From NCBI RefSeq assembly GCF_011752565.1, contig NZ_VWXK01000017.1, positions 1 through 64,000 of the forward strand: a stretch of DNA of 64,000 nt, read 5' to 3'. Position numbers and translations under genes: made by a program. Under the pieces are notes generated by a model. That model saw only the letters and a program-made list of their open reading frames with translations, searched no databases and was not told where the DNA came from. Source of the DNA: Pantoea sp. Ap-967 (lineage in GTDB: Bacteria; Pseudomonadota; Gammaproteobacteria; Pseudomonadales; Pseudomonadaceae). This document shows, in pieces, positions 42,648 through 50,850 of the stretch; the stretch's first letter is position 1; every line of letters begins with the position of its first letter.

Positions 42648-44146
42648 TGGCCGTAGCCCTCGGGTGGCTTGATCAGCACGTAGACGTCGTCAGCCACCCG
42701 GTAGAGGTCATAGAGGCGGCTGGAAAGCACGGGCGTGGGGCTCTGGGCCATCACTTGCTGCCGGTTCAATGGAGGGGTCTGGTAGAAACTGTGCAGGTCG
42801 TCGATGCCGGCCCGGGGCAACATTTCTGGCAACACGATGAAGTTGTAGGCATGAACCATGGCCATCGCTGGCATGGCCTCCAGCGTGCCAGCGGCGGCTG
42901 GAATCCACGGCCGCTTGAGCCAGAAATCGAGCACATAGAAGTGCTTTGCCTGGTTGAGCTGCGGTTGTGACTGCAGGTCGTGAACCAATGACTGAGTGAC
43001 CGCTTGATGCAACTCCTTCTGCAGCAGCATGACCCGACCATAGGCGAACGAAAACGACAACATGAACAGCACTGGCACCCCAAGCACGAGCACGCGAACA
43101 CGCGGCCAGCCAGCAAGGGCTGCATACGCCAGGTACTGAATCAGCATCAGCAGGACGCCCAACCCCATCAGTACCCGCACCGCCTTCTCGAACGCAGCCA
43201 GGAACAGGATCAAGCCTGGGACACATAGCACAACGGTCAGCGTGCCCAGCAGCAAGGCAATCGACAGGCTCAGTGGCCCGCCAATCCCAACGTCAGCCCG
43301 CCACAGCCGCATCAGCTGGTGCAGCAAGCAGGCAACGGCCAGGGCCAACAGGGTAATGAAGACCCAGGCACTCCAAGGTGTAACCAGCAAACCGACCACC
43401 TCGGCCGTTGCTTGCAGGCGCTGCGTTACCTCCTCTAGCCATTGCGAATTCAACGGCAGCATTTCGCCCCGCGTGGAAGTGACCATCCAGGCACTGCTTG
43501 CGTAATAAACCAGCAGCCCTCCCAGCAGTTGCCCAACACGGGCCAGCGCGTGCCGATACACATGCACCGCCCTGTCGCCGTTCATTACGTTGAGCATCGC
43601 CTCCATCCCACACAGGCCGATAAATACATTGACGCTGGGCTGGTAGAGCGCCGCCGCTGCGGCCACCAGCGCCATGCCTGCTGCATGGCTGCCCAAGCGC
43701 CCGACCTTGGACATCACCGCCCACAGTGCCGCACTCAGGGACAGCGCCATGGCTGCACCGTCGTACTGGTAGGAAAGGTTCTGCAGGAAATACGGTTGCA
43801 ACCACAGCGGCAGCACCACCCACACAGCACTCACTGTTGGCGCTGGAAACCAGCCAACCACCAGGCGGGCGAGGGCAAATCCGGATACCACCACAGCCAG
43901 CAGCAATGGCAGCGGGTAAAGGTCGACTGCACCTGGCCCGAAACTCAGCGCCGCAAACAACGCAACCATCAGGGGCCGGCCGAAATAGCTCCAGTCATTG
44001 CGGGCCATTTGCGCACGGGCGTAGTCATCGAGAAACGGGTGGTCAGCCATCAGCAGCGGCAGAATGTGCACGAGCAAGGCCGCCGTGCATAACAACCGGA
44101 GTTGCGCCTGCGTGAGTGGCCTGTTCCATATAGACACTGCAGCCAT
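42644..44146 (-). CDS. Polytopic glucosyltransferase (Gtr type)
   Basis: A 500-aa inner-membrane protein with about ten hydrophobic segments and a C-terminal periplasmic domain of about 120 residues. The N-terminal region DHPFLDDYARAQMARNDWSYFGRPLM, with an acidic pair in the first periplasmic loop, fits the glucosyl transferase GtrII family, which moves the flipped sugar onto the acceptor glycan. It is the first gene of the gtr operon. Base composition appears slightly less GC-rich than in the alg genes. The acceptor polymer is unknown. Confidence 0.8.
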   Translation of the reverse strand: MAAVSIWNRPLTQAQLRLLCTAALLVHILPLLMADHPFLDDYARAQMARNDWSYFGRPLMVALFAALSFGPGAVDLYPLPLLLAVVVSGFALARLVVGWFPAPTVSAVWVVLPLWLQPYFLQNLSYQYDGAAMALSLSAALWAVMSKVGRLGSHAAGMALVAAAAALYQPSVNVFIGLCGMEAMLNVMNGDRAVHVYRHALARVGQLLGGLLVYYASSAWMVTSTRGEMLPLNSQWLEEVTQRLQATAEVVGLLVTPWSAWVFITLLALAVACLLHQLMRLWRADVGIGGPLSLSIALLLGTLTVVLCVPGLILFLAAFEKAVRVLMGLGVLLMLIQYLAYAALAGWPRVRVLVLGVPVLFMLSFSFAYGRVMLLQKELHQAVTQSLVHDLQSQPQLNQAKHFYVLDFWLKRPWIPAAAGTLEAMPAMAMVHAYNFIVLPEMLPRAGIDDLHSFYQTPPLNRQQVMAQSPTPVLSSRLYDLYRVADDVYVLIKPPEGYGQ

Positions 44147-44230
44147 CTGGCTTCCCCGGGCAAGAACTCCCAGCCAAGTCTAGCCAGATGCCCGCTGAGC
44201 GCACCTGGCATTTTTGCCAGGCGCTGGGCC

Positions 44231-45130
44231 TCAGGTGCGTGCCAGCGCGCCAGTGGCCTTGTTCACGGGTTTTCTGAATACCAGCACGTTGCCCATCATG
44301 ACCGCCACCAACCCCAACAGTGCCGGGCTGGTCCACTGATACCCCTCGGCAAACGCCGAGATGTTCAGCGCCACCAGCGGGAACAGCACCGTGCAATAGG
44401 CGGCGCGTTCCGGCCCCATGCGCCCGACCAGGGTCAGGTAGGCGGTAAAGCCGATCACCGAGCCGGGAATGACCAGGTACAGCAGCGAGCCGATGTAGCG
44501 GCCGTTCCATTCCATGGCGAAGGGTATGTCGCTGGCCAGGCAGTACCCGGCCAGCATCGCCGCGCCATAGAGCATGCCCCAGGCATTGGTGGTCATGGGC
44601 TTGAGGCCGGCTTTCTGCTGCATGCTCGACAGCATGTTGCCGGCCGAGAAGCACAGCGTGCCCAGCAACGCCAGGCCCAGGCCGTAGAGGGTTTCAGGGC
44701 TGGCGGCGTGGTGCGACAGTTCCGGCCAGAACAACAGGCCGAGCCCCAACAGGCCCAGCGCGCCCCCGCCCAGCACGTTGCCGGCAATTTTCTGGCCGAA
44801 GAAGATCCGCGCGTTCAGGGCGTTCCACAGGGTGGCGGTGGAGAACACCACGGCGATCAGGCCGCTGGCGATCCACTGGCTGGCGGTGAGGAAACACATG
44901 AAGTTGACGCAGAACAGGCAAAGGCCCTGGGCCAGGCAAACCAGGTGGCCGCGCCGGTTCATCGGCTGCAGGCGGCGGGTGAGCAGGAGGATGGCGAACA
45001 GGATCAGGCCGGCCAGGGCGAAGCGGTAGACGATCGACACGGGAATGGCGACCACGCCCAGTTGCAGTTTCAGGGCGATCCAGGTGGTGCCCCAGATCAG
45101 GACGGTGAGCAGGTACAGAGACAGGTTCAT
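44231..45130 (-). CDS. EamA/DMT-family metabolite exporter
   Basis: A 299-aa inner-membrane transporter with ten hydrophobic segments in two EamA repeats. It starts MNLSLYLLTVLIWGTTWIALKLQL, and the second repeat contains GNMLSSMQQKAGLKPMTTNAWGMLYGA. Such proteins usually export amino acids or related metabolites. It is divergent from an AraC-type regulator across 263 bp, which suggests inducible expression. The substrate is unknown. Confidence 0.9.
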   Translation of the reverse strand: MNLSLYLLTVLIWGTTWIALKLQLGVVAIPVSIVYRFALAGLILFAILLLTRRLQPMNRRGHLVCLAQGLCLFCVNFMCFLTASQWIASGLIAVVFSTATLWNALNARIFFGQKIAGNVLGGGALGLLGLGLLFWPELSHHAASPETLYGLGLALLGTLCFSAGNMLSSMQQKAGLKPMTTNAWGMLYGAAMLAGYCLASDIPFAMEWNGRYIGSLLYLVIPGSVIGFTAYLTLVGRMGPERAAYCTVLFPLVALNISAFAEGYQWTSPALLGLVAVMMGNVLVFRKPVNKATGALART

Positions 45131-45171
45131 GGTGGTGGTTCCTTGGGCCTTTCAAGATCGGTTCCCGGCGC

Positions 45172-45254
45172 TTCGCGGGCAAGCCCGCTCCCACAGGTAC
45201 GGCAGCTCCCTTGCCAGCGGCGCGGTCCCTGTAGGAGCGGGCTTGCCCCGCGAA
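45172..45254. repeat. REP inverted pair
   Basis: Facing REP cores (left from 45172, right ending 45254) lie inside the 263-bp region between the divergent DMT exporter and AraC genes. The rest of this gap holds a C-rich tract (45291-45308) and no gene. It is unusual in lying where a shared control region would be expected. Confidence 0.8.
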
Positions 45255-45393
45255 TCGAGGGCGCAGCCCTCGCCGGAGCCACCAGTGTCCCCCCTGCCCC
45301 CCCCCCACCGCTTGCACAAACTTGCGCTTTTCCTGCCCAACCAGCTGTCACCGCCCCCCAGGCGCAGTACGATGGCAGCCAGAGGACCCAGCC

Positions 45394-46269
45394 ATGACCC
45401 CACTCAGCCAACTGCAAGTGTTCAACGCCATGCACGCCTCGCCCAACGCCCGGCTGGAGCTGAGCGCGCAGCTGGGCGACGGCCTTGCCGCAGCGCTGTG
45501 GAGCAACCGCGACGACGCTCGCGACTACCAGGCGCCAAGCCACCACACCCTGTCGTGCTACATCGCCGACGGCACCGGTACCTTCCGTCGCCAGCGCCCG
45601 GCGGACAAGGGCGCGCCGAACAAACTGTGCATCATGCCGGCGGGCTTTGAGTCGAACTGGGTGGTCAACGGCGCCATTCGCCTGGCGCACCTGTACGTCA
45701 GCGAGGCGCAATTCGCCCTGGGCTGCGTGCGCCTGCTCGACCGCGAGCCGCGCGAGTTGCAGCTGCACGAGGCAACCTTCATCGACGACCCGCAGCAGTC
45801 GGTGCGCTTTCGCCAGTTGATCGGCCTGGCCTGGGACGAACCTGCCGAGCGCCTGCTGGCCAGCAGCCTGGCCCACGCGATCGTCGACCACGCCGTGCTC
45901 AGCCAGGTGGGGTTGCGCCAGGGGGTGCGGCTCAAGGGCGGGTTGGCACCCAGCCTGCGCCGCCAGTTGGTGGATTACCTGGAGGCGAACCTGGACCAGC
46001 CGATCACCCTGGGTGAACTGGCACTGCGCTGCAACCTGTCCGAATACCACTTTGCGCGGATGTTCCGCACCAGTTTCGGCCTGCCGCCCCACCAGTACCT
46101 GCTGGCGCGGCGGCTGCACCGGGCTTGCCAACTGCTGCGCCTGGCCGAGTTGCCGTTGGGGCAGGTGGCGCTGCTGTGCGGGTTCGCCAGTGCCAGCCAT
46201 TTCAGCAACCGCTTCCGCCAGGCGTTTGGGGCAACCCCAGGCCAGTACCGCACGGCCACCTGCAGCTGA
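45394..46269 (+). CDS. AraC-family transcriptional regulator
   Basis: A 291-aa regulator with an N-terminal cupin-like effector domain (about 1-170) and a C-terminal double helix-turn-helix (about 185-288). The latter shows ITLGELALRCNLSEYHFARMFRTSFGLPPHQYLLARRL and the second helix pair VALLCGFASASHFSNRFRQAFGATPGQYR. ATG 45394 was chosen because the N-terminal extension of the longer frame is proline-rich and AGAGGA lies upstream. It probably controls the divergent EamA exporter. Confidence 0.9.
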   Translation: MTPLSQLQVFNAMHASPNARLELSAQLGDGLAAALWSNRDDARDYQAPSHHTLSCYIADGTGTFRRQRPADKGAPNKLCIMPAGFESNWVVNGAIRLAHLYVSEAQFALGCVRLLDREPRELQLHEATFIDDPQQSVRFRQLIGLAWDEPAERLLASSLAHAIVDHAVLSQVGLRQGVRLKGGLAPSLRRQLVDYLEANLDQPITLGELALRCNLSEYHFARMFRTSFGLPPHQYLLARRLHRACQLLRLAELPLGQVALLCGFASASHFSNRFRQAFGATPGQYRTATCS

Positions 46270-46293
46270 AGGACCCACTGCGTCCCACTCCCC

Positions 46294-46394
46294 GGTAGGA
46301 GCGAGCGCAGCTCGCGATGCGCCGCACCCGCGGCGCTGGGCTTCGAAACGAGCACCGCTGGCGCGGCGCATCGCGAGCTGCGCTCGCTCCTACC
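46294..46394. repeat. REP-like inverted repeat, AGCTCGCGATG type
   Basis: Perfect 32-nt arms (46294-46325 and 46363-46394) of the GTAGGAGCGAGCGCAGCTCG family, filling the gap between two convergent genes. The same family recurs at 59320-59420. Confidence 0.88.
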
Positions 46395-46406
46395 CTCAGG
46401 GGAGCG

Positions 46407-48797
46407 TCAGAACTCGAAGGTACTGGACAAGCTCACCTGCCGCGCATCACCAATGGCGACGAAATACTGGTTCACCGCCGAGCTGTAGTACACCTTGTCG
46501 AACAGGTTCTTCACGTTCAACTGCAAGCGCACCTTGTGTTCATCGAGCTTGGTTTCGTAGCTGGCGAACGCATCTGCCACGGTGTAGCTCGGCAAGTCGA
46601 AGGTATTGGTCGAATTGCCTGGGCGTTCACCCACGTAGCGCGCCCCGGCGCCCACCCGCAGGCGGTCGCCGCCGAACAGGCTGCCGAAGTCATACACCGC
46701 CGACAGCGAGCCGCTGTGCCGGGCCACGTTCTGCAAGCGGTTGCCCTTGAGGTCTGGGTCCTTGGTCACCTTGGCATCGGTGAAGGCATAGCTGCCGATC
46801 AGGCTCCAGTGCTCGCTGAGCTGCCCGGTCAGGTCCAGCTCCACGCCCCGCGAATTGACTTCACCGGCGTTGCTGTACAGCGTCTCGCCCGTGCTGCTGT
46901 CGAAGTTGGCCACCAGCACGTTCTGCTTGGTGATGTCGAACAGCGCCAGGGTGCCGCTCAGGCTGCCCGGCATGTCGAGCTTGGCGCCCAACTCCCAGGA
47001 CTTGCCCTCCTCCGGCGCCACCGACGAGTCCAGCACCACGCCACCGGTCAGCGGGGCAATGCTGGAGTTGGGCTTGAACGACTCGCTGTAGCTGCCATAG
47101 AACGACAACTGGTCGTCGACCTTGTAGACGATGCCCGCATGCGGCACCCAGGCCTGGCCGCTGGTGTCGGTGTTGGCCTTGAATGGGCGGCCACGGCCGG
47201 CGTACTGGTCGAACTGCTGGAAGCGCGCACCCGCCACCACGATCCAGTGCTCATCCAGGTGCAGCGCATCCTGCAGGAAGATCGCATCGGTGCGCAGCTT
47301 GTCGGTCTGGTCGCTGTCGCTGGCCCGCACCGTGCTGCCTTCCACTTCCTGGCCGTACACCGGGTTCAGGTAACTGAAGGTGGACTTGGCCGTCTGGCGA
47401 ATCAGGTCGCCGCGAAAGATCTTGCGGTCTTCGTGGTCGACCCCGAACAGCAAATCGTGCTGCATGCCGGCCAGTTGCACATTGCCGTTCAGGCTCAGGG
47501 TGGCGAACTGGTCGCGGCTCATGGCGTTATGGGTGCCGTCGATGCTGCGGGTCAGGGTGCCCTTGGCCTCGTTCACGCCGGTAACGCGCACTTGGCTGGC
47601 GTCGTAAGTTTCGCGGTTGAAGCTGTAGCCGAAATGCAGCTTCCAGTCGTCGGCCAGTTGGTGGTCGACTTCCAGGCGGTACAGGTCGGAGCGCCCTTCC
47701 ATGTCGTTGAAGGGTTCGTCGAGGCGGCGCGTGGCCGGAATGTTCAGCGGGTGGCCATTGCTGCCGAACGCGGTGCCGCGGTCGAAGGGGTAGAGGAACT
47801 CACGGTGCTCGTAGGCCAGCACCACCTGGGTGTCTTCGCCCAGCCAGGCGAACGACGGCGCTACCAGCGATTCACGGTGCACCCCGAAGTTGCGCCAGTA
47901 GTCTTCGTCTTCGTGGTCGACGATCAGCCGGTAGGCGAAGTTGCTGCCGCCCAGTGCGCCGGTGCTGTCGAAACCGCCGCCGCTGCCGTTCTTGCCACTG
48001 CCGTAGGTGGAGCCGCGCACGGTCAGGGCATTGTACTGCTCCAGTTGCGGGCGCTTGCTGACCACGTTGATGACCCCGCCTGGGTCCTGGATGCCGTACA
48101 GCAGCGAAGCCGGGCCCTTGAGCACTTCGACCCGCTCGGTGCTGGCGTTGAGGCTGCGGCCCTGCACCAGCGGCATGCCGTCGCGCATGATCGAGCCATC
48201 GCGGTTGTCGCCGAAGCCACGCTTCATCACGGTGTCGGAGGTGCCGCCAAAGTTGTTGCCCTGGGTGATGCCGCTGACGTTGGCCAGGGCATCGTCGAGG
48301 TTACGTGGCGCCTGGTCGCGCAGTACCTGGGCCGGCACTACGTTGATGGCCTGGGGGATGTCCTGGGACGGGCCCTGGCCGCGCATGATCGAGGCGCTGG
48401 CCGGTGGCTGGTAGCTGTAGTTGTCAAGCTGCGAGGTAACGTTGGTGGCCTGCAGGTTGAGGGCGCCGGAGGTGTCGACGGTTTCCAGCGTCAGGGTGCG
48501 GGCATCCAGGCGGCGCCAGGTCAGGCCGCTGTTGCCCAGCAGCTGCTGCAGGGCCTGCTCGGCGCTGAAGTTGCCGTTCAGCGCGGGGGCCTGCACGCCG
48601 GGCAGTTCGAGGGTGTAGACCACGCTCTGGCCGGTGGCGCGGCTGAAGGCGTTGAGCGCCTGGGCCAGGGGCTGGCTGGGTTGGGCAAAAGCGTGCAACT
48701 GGACCTGCTCGGCGGCCATGGCGAAGGGCGCAGCGGCGAGGGCCGAGCAGGCAGTGAGGCCGAACCAGAGGGGGACGCAACGCGGGGTGAACTTCAT
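46407..48797 (-). CDS. TonB-dependent siderophore receptor with STN domain
   Basis: A 796-aa outer-membrane transducer-receptor. It has a signal peptide ending AMAAEQVQ and then an STN signalling domain (about 30-100) that contacts the FecR protein encoded upstream. The plug (about 140-250) contains RVEVLKGPASLLYGIQDPGGVINVVSKRP. The 22-strand barrel ends in SLSSTFEF with a terminal phenylalanine. It resembles hydroxamate-siderophore receptors (FiuA/FoxA/FhuA style), but the ligand is not certain. The start was moved inward to ATG 48797. It is the last gene of the DUF3649-PepSY-DUF3325-sigma-FecR unit, though a 199-bp gap before it suggests its own ECF-dependent promoter. Confidence 0.9.
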   Translation of the reverse strand: MKFTPRCVPLWFGLTACSALAAAPFAMAAEQVQLHAFAQPSQPLAQALNAFSRATGQSVVYTLELPGVQAPALNGNFSAEQALQQLLGNSGLTWRRLDARTLTLETVDTSGALNLQATNVTSQLDNYSYQPPASASIMRGQGPSQDIPQAINVVPAQVLRDQAPRNLDDALANVSGITQGNNFGGTSDTVMKRGFGDNRDGSIMRDGMPLVQGRSLNASTERVEVLKGPASLLYGIQDPGGVINVVSKRPQLEQYNALTVRGSTYGSGKNGSGGGFDSTGALGGSNFAYRLIVDHEDEDYWRNFGVHRESLVAPSFAWLGEDTQVVLAYEHREFLYPFDRGTAFGSNGHPLNIPATRRLDEPFNDMEGRSDLYRLEVDHQLADDWKLHFGYSFNRETYDASQVRVTGVNEAKGTLTRSIDGTHNAMSRDQFATLSLNGNVQLAGMQHDLLFGVDHEDRKIFRGDLIRQTAKSTFSYLNPVYGQEVEGSTVRASDSDQTDKLRTDAIFLQDALHLDEHWIVVAGARFQQFDQYAGRGRPFKANTDTSGQAWVPHAGIVYKVDDQLSFYGSYSESFKPNSSIAPLTGGVVLDSSVAPEEGKSWELGAKLDMPGSLSGTLALFDITKQNVLVANFDSSTGETLYSNAGEVNSRGVELDLTGQLSEHWSLIGSYAFTDAKVTKDPDLKGNRLQNVARHSGSLSAVYDFGSLFGGDRLRVGAGARYVGERPGNSTNTFDLPSYTVADAFASYETKLDEHKVRLQLNVKNLFDKVYYSSAVNQYFVAIGDARQVSLSSTFEF

Positions 48798-48856
48798 GGA
48801 CGCTGACCTGTTAGAGGGTGATGACTGCGAATGAATCGCACTTACACTCATTACAC

Positions 48857-48869
48857 GGATGTCACATCC
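48857..48869. promoter_or_regulatory. Perfect palindrome upstream of the receptor gene
   Basis: GGATGTCACATCC is a perfect 6-1-6 palindrome about 60 bp upstream of the receptor start, within the only non-REP part of this gap. It may be an operator or a chance repeat. No matching copy was noticed elsewhere. Confidence 0.35.
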
Positions 48870-48906
48870 AGTTACCTCATCACCCTTTGGAAAATATTTT
48901 GCTGGG

Positions 48907-48987
48907 CCGGCCCTTTCGCGGGGCAAGCCCGCTCCTACAAGGGTACGTGCGGGGTTTGTAGGGCGGGTTTGCCTGCGAAAGGGCCGG
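48907..48987. repeat. Degenerate REP pair
   Basis: An intact REP core on the left and a diverged copy on the right (13-nt matching outer arms 48907-48919 and 48975-48987) between the FecR and receptor genes. Confidence 0.75.
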
Positions 48988-48996
48988 TAGAGGCAA

Positions 48997-49977
48997 CTAC
49001 CTGATGACGGTCAGGCGCCCGAGTAGGGTCTGCCGTGAAAACCCGAGGACCTGGCCCAGCGAGTCCAGCGCCGCCAAGGGCTCTGCAACCGGGAAACTGC
49101 CACTGACCTTGCGCCGCCCCAGTTCGCCATCGAGCAGCACGATCCGCCCCGGGTAATAGCGCCCCAGGTCGTCGACTACCTGGGCCAACGGCACCTGGTA
49201 GTAATTCAGCCAGCCTTGGCGCCAGGCCAGGCGGCTGTCGCTGTCCACGCTCTGGGTTTCGCCAGCCTGGCCATCGGCGAAGGCCAACTGCTGATTGGCC
49301 GTCAGCTCATGGGCCGCCTGCCCCTGGGCCGCCGTTACCGCCACCCGCCCGCTGCGCACGGTCACCTGGGCACCGTCGCCCTGCTCACGGACCTCGAACT
49401 GGGTGCCGAGCACGCGCACCTGGCCCTCGCCCGCCTCGACCACGAACGGCTCGCCGGTGTGGGTCACCTGGAAGAACGCCGCACCATGCAGCAAGCGCAC
49501 ATGGCGCTCACCTTGCTGGAAGTGCACGGCGATGGCGCTGCCCGCATCCAGGGTCACCTGGGACTGGTCCGCCAGGGTCACCTGGCGGATTGCCTCGCCG
49601 CTGCTGAAGTCGGCTTGCAGGTTCTGCAGCCAATCAACAGGCCGCCACCCCCCTGCCACGCCCATGGCCAGCACCAGGCAGGCCGCAGCGGCCATGCCAC
49701 AGAGCGCGCGCCAGCGCCCGCTGCTGGCGGGCCGGGCCATTGCCTGCAGGTAACGCTGCAGGTCAGCGTGCTCCTCCTCGGCCATGCGCGCCGCTGGCGC
49801 CTCGCTGATCTGCCACAGTAACTGGGCTTCGGCATAGGCCTCGCGGTGCCTGGGGTCGGCAATCAGCCAGCGCTTGAAGTCGGCGCTCTGGGCTGCCTCG
49901 GGTTGCTGGTTGATGCGCAGCAACCAGTGCAGGGCGGCGTCGGACTGCACGGCGGTGATCAGGTCTGGATGGCTCAT
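48997..49977 (-). CDS. FecR-family anti-sigma regulator
   Basis: A 326-aa inner-membrane regulator. The cytoplasmic N-terminus with a DUF4880-like helix starts DAALHWLLRINQQPEAAQSADFKRWLIADPRHREAYAEA. One membrane helix follows (about 95-115), then a periplasmic FecR domain (about 125-220) that reads the STN domain of the receptor. ATG 49977 overlaps the sigma factor stop by 4 nt. It should hold the ECF sigma factor until the loaded receptor signals. Confidence 0.92.
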   Translation of the reverse strand: MSHPDLITAVQSDAALHWLLRINQQPEAAQSADFKRWLIADPRHREAYAEAQLLWQISEAPAARMAEEEHADLQRYLQAMARPASSGRWRALCGMAAAACLVLAMGVAGGWRPVDWLQNLQADFSSGEAIRQVTLADQSQVTLDAGSAIAVHFQQGERHVRLLHGAAFFQVTHTGEPFVVEAGEGQVRVLGTQFEVREQGDGAQVTVRSGRVAVTAAQGQAAHELTANQQLAFADGQAGETQSVDSDSRLAWRQGWLNYYQVPLAQVVDDLGRYYPGRIVLLDGELGRRKVSGSFPVAEPLAALDSLGQVLGFSRQTLLGRLTVIR

Positions 49978-50531
49978 TGGCGGGCGCTCCCAGGCCGGCG
50001 TGGGGAAAACGCGGGCTCGGCAACACTGGCCTTGCACGCTTCAAGGGCGCGCATCATATGCTTTTCCACGCTGCTCTGGGACAGTTGCATGGCCTTGGCG
50101 ATTTCGCCGTACTTGCAGCCGTGGATACGATTGAGCAGGAAAATCTGCCGGGTACGCTCAGGCAGTGCGCGCAGCGCCGCTTCAATGCGCTGCAGGTCGT
50201 GATCGGCCTCCAGTGCCTGCTCCGGCGCCGGGGCATCGTCGTCCAGCGGCTGCGAGGCCTCGGCCAGGCGTTCACGGCTGCCCTCGCTGCGCAGGTGGTC
50301 GATGGCAAGGTTGCCGGCGCAGCGCAGCAAGTAGGTGTCGAGCGCTTCGACCTTGACTTCGGGGCGGCGCCAGAAGCGCAGGAACAGCTCTTGCACCAGG
50401 TCCGATGCCGTGGCACGGCAACCGACGCGGCGGCTGATCAATGCCTCCATGCGCGCCCGCTGGCTCTGGAACACTTGCACAAAGCGGGCGCGGCTGCCGT
50501 CACTGTCGGTTTCGCTCAACGCATCACCCAC
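49974..50531 (-). CDS. FecI-type ECF sigma factor
   Basis: A 185-aa iron-starvation sigma factor. Region 2 (about 15-90) contains ATASDLVQELFLRFWRRPEVKVEALDTYLLRCAGNLAIDHLRSE. Region 4 (about 115-172) contains LRALPERTRQIFLLNRIHGCKYGEIAKAMQLSQSSVEKHMMRAL, whose helix-turn-helix is intact. It would direct transcription of the receptor gene at 46407-48797. Its start overlaps the DUF3325 gene by 8 nt. Confidence 0.94.
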   Translation of the reverse strand: MGDALSETDSDGSRARFVQVFQSQRARMEALISRRVGCRATASDLVQELFLRFWRRPEVKVEALDTYLLRCAGNLAIDHLRSEGSRERLAEASQPLDDDAPAPEQALEADHDLQRIEAALRALPERTRQIFLLNRIHGCKYGEIAKAMQLSQSSVEKHMMRALEACKASVAEPAFSPRRPGSARQ

Positions 50532-50850
50532 CCAGCAGCGCCAGCAGCGGGCCCAGCACCAGGCTCAAGGCTGCCAGGCCAAGCAGCACCTTTGGCAGGT
50601 AAGGCAGGCCGAACACCCACAGGGTGACCCCGGCCATCAGCACCGCCAGCCACTCCAGCAGACCGTGGTCCCAGCCGCGCAGGTGCACGGCAAGCAGCAA
50701 CGACAGGGCCAGCAACAGCCAGCCGGCGATCCGCAGGTTGCGCAACTGGCCAGGGCCTGGCTTGCGCCCGAGCAGGTCGCTGAAGTGCTTCTCCATGGCC
50801 AGGCACAAGGCAACGAAACCGCTGAAACCGATCAAGGCAACGCTGAGCAT
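50524..50850 (-). CDS. DUF3325 membrane protein
   Basis: A 108-aa inner-membrane protein with three to four hydrophobic segments, starting MLSVALIGFSGFVALCLAMEKHFSDLLGR, the DUF3325 pattern. Such proteins occur with PepSY and DUF3649 proteins in siderophore-receptor operons and may help in handling iron or siderophore at the inner membrane. The role is unproven. Its ATG shares one base with the PepSY stop. Confidence 0.8.
   Translation of the reverse strand: MLSVALIGFSGFVALCLAMEKHFSDLLGRKPGPGQLRNLRIAGWLLLALSLLLAVHLRGWDHGLLEWLAVLMAGVTLWVFGLPYLPKVLLGLAALSLVLGPLLALLGG

Noticed and set aside
46317..48806. An 829-codon open frame on the plus strand opposite the siderophore receptor
   Set aside because: It is the complement of a clear TonB receptor gene, has no start context and no recognisable motif.
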